DNA of 48,214 nucleotides from an archaeon (GTDB lineage Archaea > Asgardarchaeota > Thorarchaeia > Thorarchaeales > Thorarchaeaceae). The notes under the pieces are model-generated. The model was not told the DNA's origin and did no database searches. It was given only the letters and a program-made list of their open reading frames with translations. Both the position numbers and the translations under genes were made by a program. Position 1 is the stretch's first letter, and every line of letters begins with the position of its first letter. The DNA lies in the NCBI GenBank assembly GCA_024275415.1, contig JAJRZD010000081.1, forward strand, positions 1 through 48,214. Reading direction: 5' to 3'. Shown here one piece after another: positions 7,112 through 15,353 of this stretch.

Positions 7112-9307
7112 TTACGTACCTCCGTGCGATCCCGAACGAGATCGGCTTTTTCCTCTGGCTCTCCTTCCACGGCGTCTCGCCTCCTTCTTCAGGATGCGCT
7201 GCTGTTCGTTCGCGTATCTGCGACGCGACCAAATGTATGCAAAGCCGAACCCAGGAGCTGCAATCAGACCAACCATAGCCAGGATTTGCCATGTGACAAG
7301 TGGCGTCACAAAATCGGTCTGACCAAGAATTTTAAGTCTATAGAAAGGACTCGTTCCAAAATTCCCACTCTCATCCAGCGCCTCAGCATAATACGAGATG
7401 ACATCCCCACCTCCGAAGACGCCAAGATCCACCTGCCAAACGAGTTCATTGCCATCCACTGAAACCCAAGTCATGTTCACCTTTGTGAAAGAGCCATCAT
7501 TGACCTTCCAGTTCAGGGCACATGTGACTAGTGAGCTGTGCAACGGGAACTCGTATGTCGTGAATTCAAGAATGATTTCGTCTCCGCTCTTCGGTTCACT
7601 TGGGTAGATGTTCCTCAGGGTAAGGATGGGTTCGAAGATGTCGGCCCTCACGATGAAATAGTATGACCCCGCCACAAAATCCACGCCCTTCGTGTCGTTT
7701 GCATAGACAAGGAAATTGACCCTTGCAGAGTCATTCAAACAGCCAAAGGTGCTGTTGTAAATCCCACCTACTTCGGGATTGGGGGATAGAACGATTATTC
7801 CCTGTGTTATGGTTCCATTGATATCACAAGTATAGTTCACCCATACACAGTCGATGCCATCCGAATCAAGTGCTATGCATGATACAAGTATCTCATCGGT
7901 GGGGCGTGGGGAAACAGGGTTGATACGGACGCTGGATATAATAGGCAGACCATACGACCAGACTCGTTCAAGGGCGATGATACCAACACCTTGAACCAAC
8001 GTATGATGCATCTTCCATGAATCAGTCAGACATTGCCATTCTTGGTTCCCGTTCTGCCAGAACCCGCCGTTCTCAGTGTCCCACAGGCGAGATAATACCA
8101 ACTCAAGGATGTCAATGGTCATCTGGACATAGAATGTGAGGTCAGTAATCTCATACATCTTCTGGAGAACGAGAACCATCTGGAATTGAATCTCGGTGTA
8201 CTTGTAGTACTTGACATCTTTATCGTCCAACGAGTCATACGGCTCTCCTTCTAATACCTCTGCAAACCAACCACCTTTCTCTGTATCCCAATTATATTTC
8301 AAGAGGGCCTTCATTGTGCTCTCTGCCAGTGACAGATAGGTAGAGTCTCCTGTGTAGTTATAAGCTGTCAAAAGAGCGCTGATTGCATATGCATTCAGGT
8401 CAGATACGACAACCTCAGCAGACCGTTCATTTACCCCGACCTCGACGCTCCCTCCAGTTCGATTAACGGCCAATTTGAATCCGTAATATTCTCCTTGAAA
8501 GTCCTTCCTCATATTGTCAATCATAAAGCGTAGTGATGCATTCGCTATTGCAGTGTAAGTCGAATTTCCAAACTCTTCTCCTGCATTGTACAGTGCGATA
8601 ATCCCAAGTGCAAGATGGTCAAGCCGTTTTCCGTCATTCGGATAGACCTCATACATATAGTCGGGGGTCTTCAGTGAACCGTTCCTGAGTGTGTAGAAAT
8701 ACAGACCACCGTTCTCAGGGTCATATAACATATCTGTCAGACAACGGATGGCGCTCAGTTTCTCGTTAGTAAAGTCGAGAGAAGAATTGACTTTCTCGGC
8801 AATCCGCAATGCATCATAAGCATAGCTTTGGACTCCCGCTCGCTTTGTGGTTCTTGCCTCATAAGGCGAAAACAGGTTGACTCCATATCCCGGATAGTCA
8901 GAATCAAGGAATAGCTCGACCATCCGATTTGCAGCACGGCTAACCATAATGGACAATGTGCTGTTAGGAGTTCCCTCCTTCTTGGAAACCTCATATAGTC
9001 GGGCCAGTCCACAGATTGCCCAGTAATAGTCGGCAAGGCTTGGTAATAACGTGATCATTTCGTACATTGAATCAGCCGAACGAAATATCGACCCATCGCT
9101 GTAGTTGCACAAGTGCTCGAGTATGATGTTTCCGGCGGCCTTTGAAAAGTCCAGATAGCTGCTGATGTTGTATTCCTGCGAGGTGTAGAAACCACCGTTC
9201 ACTTGTTCTAGATTAGCCACTCTACCTCCCAGATCATGCGAAGGTATGGCCAAGCCAATGATGAAAGTCGATAGTATTATTCCTAGTAGTACTTTGTTAC
9301 GCATCAT
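7112..9307 (-). CDS. Secreted, C-terminally anchored helical-toroid-like protein
   Basis: This 731-residue protein has a signal peptide (NKVLLGIILSTFIIGLAIPS) and a large extracellular part. One transmembrane helix near residues 675-695 and a very basic tail (KKEARRRGRRARGKSRSRSG) follow. Residues about 50-460 contain repeated helix pairs with recurring LYDPENGGLYFY, WDTEKGGWFAEV and WDTENGGFWQNG motifs, resembling alpha/alpha toroids of the AGE or YyaL type. Residues 470-670 look like two beta-sandwich modules. Many N-glycosylation-type NxS/T sites fit an archaeal surface protein. No CxxCH is present. It sits between the multihaem cytochrome and ccmF and abuts ccmF with no spacer, which suggests a role in the cytochrome system; the function is unknown. 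The start is ATG 9307 or 9304, with GGAG upstream. Confidence 0.7.
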   Translation of the reverse strand: MMRNKVLLGIILSTFIIGLAIPSHDLGGRVANLEQVNGGFYTSQEYNISSYLDFSKAAGNIILEHLCNYSDGSIFRSADSMYEMITLLPSLADYYWAICGLARLYEVSKKEGTPNSTLSIMVSRAANRMVELFLDSDYPGYGVNLFSPYEARTTKRAGVQSYAYDALRIAEKVNSSLDFTNEKLSAIRCLTDMLYDPENGGLYFYTLRNGSLKTPDYMYEVYPNDGKRLDHLALGIIALYNAGEEFGNSTYTAIANASLRFMIDNMRKDFQGEYYGFKLAVNRTGGSVEVGVNERSAEVVVSDLNAYAISALLTAYNYTGDSTYLSLAESTMKALLKYNWDTEKGGWFAEVLEGEPYDSLDDKDVKYYKYTEIQFQMVLVLQKMYEITDLTFYVQMTIDILELVLSRLWDTENGGFWQNGNQEWQCLTDSWKMHHTLVQGVGIIALERVWSYGLPIISSVRINPVSPRPTDEILVSCIALDSDGIDCVWVNYTCDINGTITQGIIVLSPNPEVGGIYNSTFGCLNDSARVNFLVYANDTKGVDFVAGSYYFIVRADIFEPILTLRNIYPSEPKSGDEIILEFTTYEFPLHSSLVTCALNWKVNDGSFTKVNMTWVSVDGNELVWQVDLGVFGGGDVISYYAEALDESGNFGTSPFYRLKILGQTDFVTPLVTWQILAMVGLIAAPGFGFAYIWSRRRYANEQQRILKKEARRRGRRARGKSRSRSGSHGGT

Positions 9308-9400
9308 GACATGTTGCTACTCCTTTTGATTGGTGCTTTGAACGTTTCGCAATGTAAGGTCATATCCTATATTTGCAATCCACCGACGAACGTTTTGGAG

Positions 9401-9433
9401 AAAAATATCCGGCGGGATGATTAACATCCCACC
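9401..9433 (-). terminator. Hairpin terminator after the 59-residue gene
   Basis: A near-perfect 9-base stem (GGCGGGATG and CATCCCACC) with a 5-base loop is followed on the minus strand by TATTTTT. It lies 28 bases past the small gene's stop and resembles the hairpin at 9737-9770, with the same GGTGGG start on the transcribed strand, so the two belong to duplicated units. Confidence 0.6.
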
Positions 9434-9460
9434 TTCTCAATTCTCCGTCCTCTCCGCTAC

Positions 9461-9640
9461 CTACCGGCGTCTGCCAACTAGGAGTCCCATGATCATCCCG
9501 ATGAAGATTCCACCCACAGCGGCACCAGCCAACGTGAGCGAATCATATGCGGTCGGACCAAAGGCAGCCACTGCCAAAGTGACTGCTCCTATGATGGAAG
9601 CGGACAGTATTATTCCCAGAATTACATTGTTGTGTTTCAT
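9461..9640 (-). CDS. 59-residue membrane peptide: secretion leader joined to a cytochrome-type anchor
   Basis: This small gene has GGAG about 15 bases upstream of its ATG. Its first 20 residues (MKHNNVILGIILSASIIGAV) align with the signal peptide of the downstream 731-residue protein (MMRNKVLLGIILSTFIIGLA). Its last 26 residues (SLTLAGAAVGGIFIGMIMGL followed by LVGRRR) match the C-terminal anchor of the upstream multihaem cytochrome (TLTLAGGAVGGIFIGLILGL followed by LVGRRR). It is therefore a leader plus an anchor with nothing between. It may be an internal-deletion remnant of a third exported protein, or a real two-helix membrane peptide. The frame is intact and it has its own ribosome binding site and terminator. 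Confidence 0.6.
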   Translation of the reverse strand: MKHNNVILGIILSASIIGAVTLAVAAFGPTAYDSLTLAGAAVGGIFIGMIMGLLVGRRR

Positions 9641-9736
9641 AATCTATTGATACTCCTTCAATCAAATTGCTTTGATCGGTTCACAAAAGCAGGATACATT
9701 CCGTATTCGGTATGTCTACTGCAGGACTCATCGGAG

Positions 9737-9770
9737 AAAAAAAGTTGAGGGGGGGATACACGTCCCCACC
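9737..9770 (-). terminator. Hairpin terminator after the multihaem cytochrome gene
   Basis: A stem of GGTGGGGA and TCCCCCCC with a 6-base loop is followed on the minus strand by CAACTTTTTTT. It lies about 30 bases after the cytochrome stop codon. It may lower expression of the downstream genes relative to the cytochrome. Confidence 0.65.
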
Positions 9771-9798
9771 TTTTGTTTTCCCCATTCTCATTCGCTGC

Positions 9799-11220
9799 CT
9801 AGCGGCGTCTGCCTACTAGGAGACCTAGGATCAAACCGATGAAGATTCCACCTACAGCGCCACCAGCCAACGTTAGAGTATCGTATCCAGCGGGCAGAGG
9901 TGTTGTTGGAGTTACTGTTACGGTTTCGGTTACAGTAACGGTTTCCGCTGGAACATTCGCGTGGAAGTATGCGATCGTGTCTAGCAACTTCGTGTATGCA
10001 GCTGTGACATCAGCGTACATATTCAGAGGATCGTGGAAACCGTGTGAACGATCATTTACCTGAAGGTCAACGGCATCCGCTGCCTCTGTAATGTTGGCAT
10101 ACACTTCAGCAACTAGTTCATGATCAGCACCATCAGTCGCATTGTATGCAAGAAGCTCTGCTTCAAAATCGTTGTATGTCGCTTCGAATTCTTCAACTAG
10201 GGCGTCGAAGGTGTTTTGAATCGACTCCAGTTGATTGACAGCCCACTCCTCCATTCCCTGATGACATTCTTCAGCCTGGCCACAAGCAAGGTCGGGCTTG
10301 ACAACGAATGTATGGTTCAGGAAGTAAGTGGTGTTATCACCAGGAATCGCAAGATCGTAGCCGTGACAATCGATACATTCGACACCTGCAAGGTGGTGTG
10401 GACCACCATACCAGATGTTGTAGGTATCATGGTGCGATCCAACGTGGCAAAGCGCACACAGTTGAGTCGCGTTCACAGCACGGATCATCCCAGGTCCTAC
10501 ATCCGTCCAATTGCCATGCACAGAGTGACAGGCTGGACAAGAAACAGGGTTATAATCTCCTGAAGGATCAGGGTTGTCCTGATGAATGAATCCTTCTGTT
10601 GACATACAGTGCATACAGAACGACTGCGCGTAAGCACTAGCGCGTAGGTCGGTCAACGAGTTTGCATGAGCCGAGTTCTGCCATGGGACATACTGATGTG
10701 GATGTTCCTCACCAGAGGGTCTGTGACAGTTTGAACACACCTCACCAGAGTAGTCCACGTATCCTGTGGAATTGTGACAGGCAAAGCAGTTGACTCCTAG
10801 GGAATCGTACGTAGGTGTACCCGTGGAGTTATCCCAACCGCTCGTGTGACACTGTGCACAGGACGAGTTGAAGTACGCCTGCGAGATGTTAAGGTAAGCT
10901 CCAATCTGTACATGAGTGGAGTTGACCTTTTTCATGTGAGTGGCATGTTCAGACAGGCTCCAATTGCCGTACTCGTCAGCATGACAGGTCTGACAATCAG
11001 ACGGGTCAGTACCGTAAGTCGGCAATGCAAGCTCGTGTTCTCGTCCGTCAGTCCCGACTATAGTAATCGGGATGCCGGCACCGGTTGGTCCTAGAAGAAC
11101 AGCGAATCCGATCAAGCAGAGGAACAGGTAGTATCCTGACACCATCCGCTTGCTCATCCTTGGCGAATCGGTATAGTATACCATTGTTGATTCTCCATGT
11201 TCTTCGTGGATTACGGTCAT
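9799..11220 (-). CDS. Membrane-anchored multihaem cytochrome c (nine candidate haem sites)
   Basis: This is an exported c-type cytochrome of up to 473 residues. After a hydrophobic leader (residues 29-50) come seven CxxCH sites starting at residues 76, 121, 145, 162, 228, 255 and 282. There is also one CMHCM site at 202-206 and one CGQAEECH (CX5CH) site at 313-320. The helical C-terminal part, ending NDRSHGFHDPLNMYADVTAA, resembles the NrfA/octahaem nitrite reductase/hydroxylamine oxidoreductase group. A threonine-rich stalk (TVTVTETVTVTPTT) then leads to a transmembrane anchor ending RRR. In NrfA-type enzymes the catalytic haem sits on CxxCK; the CMHCM site may be its counterpart. The role is probably a terminal reductase or extracellular electron conduit. 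The start is ATG 11220, with in-frame ATGs at residues 13 and 22. Confidence 0.88.
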   Translation of the reverse strand: MTVIHEEHGESTMVYYTDSPRMSKRMVSGYYLFLCLIGFAVLLGPTGAGIPITIVGTDGREHELALPTYGTDPSDCQTCHADEYGNWSLSEHATHMKKVNSTHVQIGAYLNISQAYFNSSCAQCHTSGWDNSTGTPTYDSLGVNCFACHNSTGYVDYSGEVCSNCHRPSGEEHPHQYVPWQNSAHANSLTDLRASAYAQSFCMHCMSTEGFIHQDNPDPSGDYNPVSCPACHSVHGNWTDVGPGMIRAVNATQLCALCHVGSHHDTYNIWYGGPHHLAGVECIDCHGYDLAIPGDNTTYFLNHTFVVKPDLACGQAEECHQGMEEWAVNQLESIQNTFDALVEEFEATYNDFEAELLAYNATDGADHELVAEVYANITEAADAVDLQVNDRSHGFHDPLNMYADVTAAYTKLLDTIAYFHANVPAETVTVTETVTVTPTTPLPAGYDTLTLAGGAVGGIFIGLILGLLVGRRR

Positions 11221-11238
11221 AATAATAGAATTTGCAGG

Positions 11239-11247
11239 GATTTAAGT
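11239..11247 (-). promoter_or_regulatory. TATA box for the multihaem cytochrome gene
   Basis: On the minus strand CTTAAATCC lies about 22-25 bases before ATG 11220. At this distance archaeal transcription would begin at or next to the ATG, implying a leaderless or near-leaderless mRNA and supporting 11220 as the start. Confidence 0.5.
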
Positions 11248-11259
11248 CTGTTCATCAAT

Positions 11260-11597
11260 TAGTGGGATTAATCACAGAATAGGATGTTCTCGCGACTACT
11301 TTATTTTTGTACACCTTAATTTTGAAACCTGTTTTGCTAAAAAGTAAGCAGATTGTATGCACTACTGAAAAAATAGTAATAATCTCAAAACAATATAGGA
11401 CATGATGCTACAGGTACACGAAGAAGTACGACATTCAGCTAAAATGTTCGATATCGATAGAAACCCTGTTAGCGAGCGTCCTGTTTCATACATCACTTTA
11501 GTATAGGAACAGGAGCATGTCATCATTTTTGTCTTCCATATGCATAGATTTCTAGCATTCTTGAATGTCCTCGTTTATTGTCTGCCTTGTGGACAAA
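11260..11597. other. Gene-free AT-rich spacer
   Basis: This 340-base stretch separates the cytochrome promoter from the terminator of the PadR unit. I see no convincing reading frame, RNA gene or long repeat in it on either strand. Upstream control sites for the cytochrome would be expected at its left end. Confidence 0.5.
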
Positions 11598-11601
11598 ATT
11601 G

Positions 11602-11639
11602 CAAAATAAAAGGAGAGGAAGAAAAGAGATCTTCTTCCC
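11602..11639 (-). terminator. Hairpin terminator of the PadR unit
   Basis: GGAAGAA and TTCTTCC arms flank a loop, followed on the minus strand by the T-rich stretch TTTTATTTTGC. It lies about 10 bases beyond the last stop codon of the PadR downstream frame. Confidence 0.5.
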
Positions 11640-11649
11640 TAAACTAGTT

Positions 11650-11859
11650 CTATCTCTTACGAGTCAGTGCTATCACAACAATGACAACAACATACCAATT
11701 ACGGCCAAGAAAATAACCTCCGTTGGAATCCACTCCATGCTGAGGTTCAGCGACGGCCTGTTCGAGAAACATACCTTTGTTATAGTCGTCAATATGAAGA
11801 CCGACTGTAATGGCTCCACCTGCTGCATCTGTAAAGGTAGAAAGAACCTTAGAACTCAT
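11650..11859 (-). pseudogene. Probable remnant of a small exported or anchored protein gene
   Basis: An open frame of 69 codons starts at ATG 11859, overlapping the end of the PadR gene, and ends in a hydrophobic stretch plus RKR. Its sequence alternates between two frames. The first frame gives STFTDAAGGAITVGLHIDDY and the final IALTRKR. The neighbouring frame gives MEWIPTEVIFLAVIGMLLSL, a much better membrane helix. A one-base shift would join that helix to IALTRKR and make a typical C-terminal anchor. I read this as a frameshifted remnant, but a real small gene in one frame cannot be excluded. Confidence 0.35.
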
Positions 11860-12130
11860 GGACGACCCTGATGGCATCCAAGAGGACTTCATTGCGCTTC
11901 ATTTGTCCTTTAGAGGTAAAAGAGTATACACGCTTCCGTGGGCCTGCGCTGCTCGATTCCCATCGTGCTGAAAGCAAACCTTCATTTTTCATCTCATCAG
12001 GGATACGATATAATCGGCTTGTCCCAATTTTGATTTCCTGATTCTCGAGCAACCTGTGAAGTTCGTATCCATGTAATTCAGCCTTTGAGAAGAACTTTAG
12101 GATTTCTAATTTGAGATCACAGGTCCTCAA
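11849..12130 (-). CDS. PadR-family transcriptional regulator
   Basis: This 93-residue protein has a PadR-type winged helix: LEILKFFSKAELHGYELHRLLENQ, then the wing YRIPDEMKNEGLLSARWE, then RKRVYSFTSKGQMKRNEVL. PadR proteins repress or activate neighbouring genes, often in response to small molecules. It is slightly shorter than usual (about 105-110). The start is a TTG at 12130, preceded by GGGTGA; the nearby ATG is out of frame. It lies just downstream of the complex I operon on the same strand and next to the cytochrome region, so either could be its target. Confidence 0.7.
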   Translation of the reverse strand: MRTCDLKLEILKFFSKAELHGYELHRLLENQEIKIGTSRLYRIPDEMKNEGLLSARWESSSAGPRKRVYSFTSKGQMKRNEVLLDAIRVVHEF

Positions 12131-12295
12131 TCATTTCACCCTTCTGTACAGTATTGCAACCTAGCAGCTCTTTCAGGTTTCATAGTGAAGACATTACCTG
12201 CAAGAGAAACTACGTTTTTCATGTTCCTGTATCGTCACCATATATTAGTTTTCATATTTGATTACAATTGTGTTGTAATTCTCTACGTCAATGTT

Positions 12296-13795
12296 TCAGG
12301 GAATGAGAAGTGCAGCTGCTGCATTTGCCAGATTGGTGATAGGGGCAGGAAACCAGAACAGGACAAGTACCAGAATTGCACAGATGCCTACTATGGATAC
12401 GGGAATTCTTGGGAGTGATAGTGGACCTTCTTCACTGGCAGTCCTAAAGTACATGGCACGCACAACTCTGAAATAGTAACCTAATGAGAATGTGACATTA
12501 AGGAAAGCAAACAGACCAAGCCACCAGAGCCCAACCTCCACGGTACTCATGAAGAGTACGAACTTTGGTGTGAATCCTGCCGTGAATGGGATTCCCATGA
12601 GAGATATCATGATAATAGCAAGGAATGCTGCTGCAAGCGGATGTCTTACACTCAAACCATTCAGTTGTTCGTATGTGATCCTCTTCTGAAGCTTGATGGA
12701 CATTGCAAAGACCAAGACGAAAGCGCCTGTCTTCATAATCGCGTGTATGAAAGCAAGGAAGAACGCTGCGGATATCGCGAATTGCGTGTCTACTGCAAAC
12801 CCCACAAAGACGTAACCCATCATCGCGATGCTCGAAAAAGCAAGCATCTTGAGAATGTCCTTCTGTGCCAGAGCAAGAAAGTTGCCAATCACCATCGTGA
12901 GGATTGCAATCACCACGATGAGGGGATACCACTCGAACCTAGCTGCTATGAAACCTACCAGAAGGATCCGCGCTAATGCGCTGATACCAGTCTTCTTCGT
13001 CGCCCCTGCAAGGTAGGCTGTAACACTACCATCAGCGGCAGCATAAGTATCAGGAACCCACATCCAGCCGGGAAATATCCCGATTTTGAAACCAAACGCG
13101 ATGACGAAAAGGGCCATCGCCAATAGGAGTGTATATGCCTGTGATTCCAATGACGCGGGCGCAGCCCAGATAGCAGCTACTCCCACACCGACCTCTGCTA
13201 TCACTGTAGTGCCAAGAGCACCAAAGACCAGAGCAATCCCAAACAGCATGAATATGGTTGAGATGAGTCCCATGACGAAGTACTTTGTTGCACCGTCGAG
13301 CCCCAGCCTATCAGGACTGAGAGCAACAAGGATGTATGTAGGGGTACTCATCAACTCCCATGCCATGAATAATGCTACGAGGTCAGTGGCCATAACTACC
13401 CAAATTGCTCCAGCGAATGAGATGAGGAACAGGAAATTGTATGGCCCCTTGTCCCCACCATACTGAGTGGCGGAAATCATCACAAGAATCGCCACGAGAA
13501 GCACCAGATAGATGAAGAAATCTGCAAATGCATCACGGACGAACAAGCCTCCGAATGACACGCCGTATGTGCTTGAATCAAGCGCAGCTACTTCCAGTAT
13601 GGCCAGAATAACCCCGATGATACTGACTGGCAACGGATTATATCGAAGACCGATGATCAGAGAGAGGATAGAAAACAGGATAAGGGTTAGGACTGGAATC
13701 GAACCGTACCAGTCTGCCGGAAGCTGTACTAATACATCTCTCAGGGGTACTAACATGGCTGCAAGGATATCAGTGAATATGTTGCTTTGTATCAT
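12296..13795 (-). CDS. nuoN: Complex I antiporter-like subunit NuoN
   Basis: This 499-residue membrane protein has about 14 helices. It is the last gene of the large complex I operon, starting next to the stop of nuoM. The helix with the key glutamate (LVALFMAWELMSTPTYILVA), the AAADGSVTAYLAGATKKTG segment and a lysine-bearing ILKMLAFSSIAMMGYVF segment match NuoN, one of the proton-translocating modules of the membrane arm. Length matches the family (about 480-500). NuoN contacts NuoK and the second antiporter module in known structures. Confidence 0.9.
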   Translation of the reverse strand: MIQSNIFTDILAAMLVPLRDVLVQLPADWYGSIPVLTLILFSILSLIIGLRYNPLPVSIIGVILAILEVAALDSSTYGVSFGGLFVRDAFADFFIYLVLLVAILVMISATQYGGDKGPYNFLFLISFAGAIWVVMATDLVALFMAWELMSTPTYILVALSPDRLGLDGATKYFVMGLISTIFMLFGIALVFGALGTTVIAEVGVGVAAIWAAPASLESQAYTLLLAMALFVIAFGFKIGIFPGWMWVPDTYAAADGSVTAYLAGATKKTGISALARILLVGFIAARFEWYPLIVVIAILTMVIGNFLALAQKDILKMLAFSSIAMMGYVFVGFAVDTQFAISAAFFLAFIHAIMKTGAFVLVFAMSIKLQKRITYEQLNGLSVRHPLAAAFLAIIMISLMGIPFTAGFTPKFVLFMSTVEVGLWWLGLFAFLNVTFSLGYYFRVVRAMYFRTASEEGPLSLPRIPVSIVGICAILVLVLFWFPAPITNLANAAAALLIP

Positions 13796-15352
13796 TTAGG
13801 GTGAACCTCCTAGCATAAAGGCCACAACACTTTGAGTGAAGTTTAAGACTAGATCAGGCCAGAACCCAAGCAGTATGACAGGAATCATCATGAGTACCGG
13901 CGCTATTAGGTCACTCCGGGATGCCTCATGAATCTCCATCTCGGGATCAGGATCACTAAAGACCATTCGATTCAGTGTCCAAAGTATATACCCGACCGTG
14001 AGAAAGATTCCGAATCCAATAATGCCAGCCCAGATATAGATCGTGACTGCGCCGAACAGTATTAGAGCCTCAGCAATGAATCCGCTGAAACCAGGAAGCC
14101 CAAACGCAGCCAGTGCGGCGAGGATGAAGACAGAGGTCATGTGCGGGGCCTTTGCAAGTAGACCCTTGATCTTAGTGATCTCACGGGTGCCTGCGGCATA
14201 TTTGAGCTGTCCGGCCATGATAAACATCACAGAGATGATGGTTCCATGAGAGAACATCATGAATATGGCACCTTGAATTGCAAGATGTGCAGCACTCTGA
14301 AGAACAGGATCGGAGCTAGCTAGACCAGCGGCCCCAACTGACACACCCAGAAGAACCCAAGACATGTGATTGATTGAGGTATATGCTACCATGGATTTCA
14401 TGTCGGTCTGAGCCATAGCTGTGAATGCCGCATAGATACAGGTGAATACTGCCAGAATCGCAAGAGGAATGCTCAAACGAGCGAACCCTCCAGGAATCAT
14501 CCAGAGACCTAACCTGATGAACGCATAGCCTCCCATCTTCAGCAGGATGCCAGCAAGAATGACAGAACCTGGAGTGGGTGCTTTGACATGCGCCCACGGG
14601 AGCCAATTGTGAAGTGGAAACACGGGGAGCTTGACTCCAGCACCCATGAACACAGCCAGCGCGAACCCGATTTGAATCTCAGGAGAGAGTCCCATGTTCC
14701 GCAGGAGAACCATATTGAAAGTGGGCGTTGGTGCCACGAAGAATAGCACAAAGAATGAGATGACCATGATTGCTGAGCCGAAATGGGTATAGATGACAAA
14801 CTTGACAGCTGCATGCTGTGCTCCTTCCTCACCCCATTTGCCAATGATGAAGAACATGGGTATCAGGACAAGCTCCCAAAAGACAAAGAAGCTGAAAAGG
14901 TCGATGGACATGAAAACCCCCAAGAGTCCTGATTGGAGCATCAGGAAGAACCCGTAGTACATGGACTTGGATTCCTTGATGTGATTGGAGCTTATGGCAG
15001 CAATCAAGACGACCAGATTTGAGAGGATGATCATGACTATCGAAAGTCCATCCACACCAAGCAGGATTTGTAACACTGGGGGATTCTCACCTGTTGCAAG
15101 AGCCGTGATAGTGAACTGCCAGCCCAATGCACCACCAGTGGGGTCATCAAGTTGGATTGCTGGATCGACTATCAGCCCCAGAATGATGGACAGGACGAAC
15201 TCGATGATAACGATGACCATGGTGATAGCTCTTGCTGTCCTTGAACCGAGGATAATCACAGCAAACGCTGCAATCAATGGTAGGAACAGCATAAATGGAA
15301 GGATGCCCAAGGGCAACGCGGAAACGATTGATTGAATGATATCCATCTGCAT
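13796..15352 (-). CDS. nuoM: Complex I antiporter-like subunit NuoM
   Basis: This 518-residue membrane protein has about 14 helices. Diagnostic segments are DLFSFFVFWELVLIPMFFI with the essential glutamate, and LHNWLPWAHVKAPTPGSVIL. The lysine-containing MKSMVAYTSINHMSWVLLG is also present. These are canonical for NuoM, a proton-pumping module of the membrane arm. One of two NuoM-type genes in the operon; this is the more conventional of the two. It starts 1 base from the end of nuoL and ends at the start of nuoN. Confidence 0.9.
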   Translation of the reverse strand: MQMDIIQSIVSALPLGILPFMLFLPLIAAFAVIILGSRTARAITMVIVIIEFVLSIILGLIVDPAIQLDDPTGGALGWQFTITALATGENPPVLQILLGVDGLSIVMIILSNLVVLIAAISSNHIKESKSMYYGFFLMLQSGLLGVFMSIDLFSFFVFWELVLIPMFFIIGKWGEEGAQHAAVKFVIYTHFGSAIMVISFFVLFFVAPTPTFNMVLLRNMGLSPEIQIGFALAVFMGAGVKLPVFPLHNWLPWAHVKAPTPGSVILAGILLKMGGYAFIRLGLWMIPGGFARLSIPLAILAVFTCIYAAFTAMAQTDMKSMVAYTSINHMSWVLLGVSVGAAGLASSDPVLQSAAHLAIQGAIFMMFSHGTIISVMFIMAGQLKYAAGTREITKIKGLLAKAPHMTSVFILAALAAFGLPGFSGFIAEALILFGAVTIYIWAGIIGFGIFLTVGYILWTLNRMVFSDPDPEMEIHEASRSDLIAPVLMMIPVILLGFWPDLVLNFTQSVVAFMLGGSP

Positions 15353-15353
15353 T

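Noticed and set aside
7017..7322. Plus- and minus-strand frames overlapping ccmF and the 731-residue gene
   Set aside because: They are shadows of the real coding frames with no protein-like composition.
9799..9900. PGF-CTERM archaeosortase signal on the cytochrome
   Set aside because: The stalk, helix and basic end fit in layout, but the PGF tripeptide is absent (PAGYD instead).
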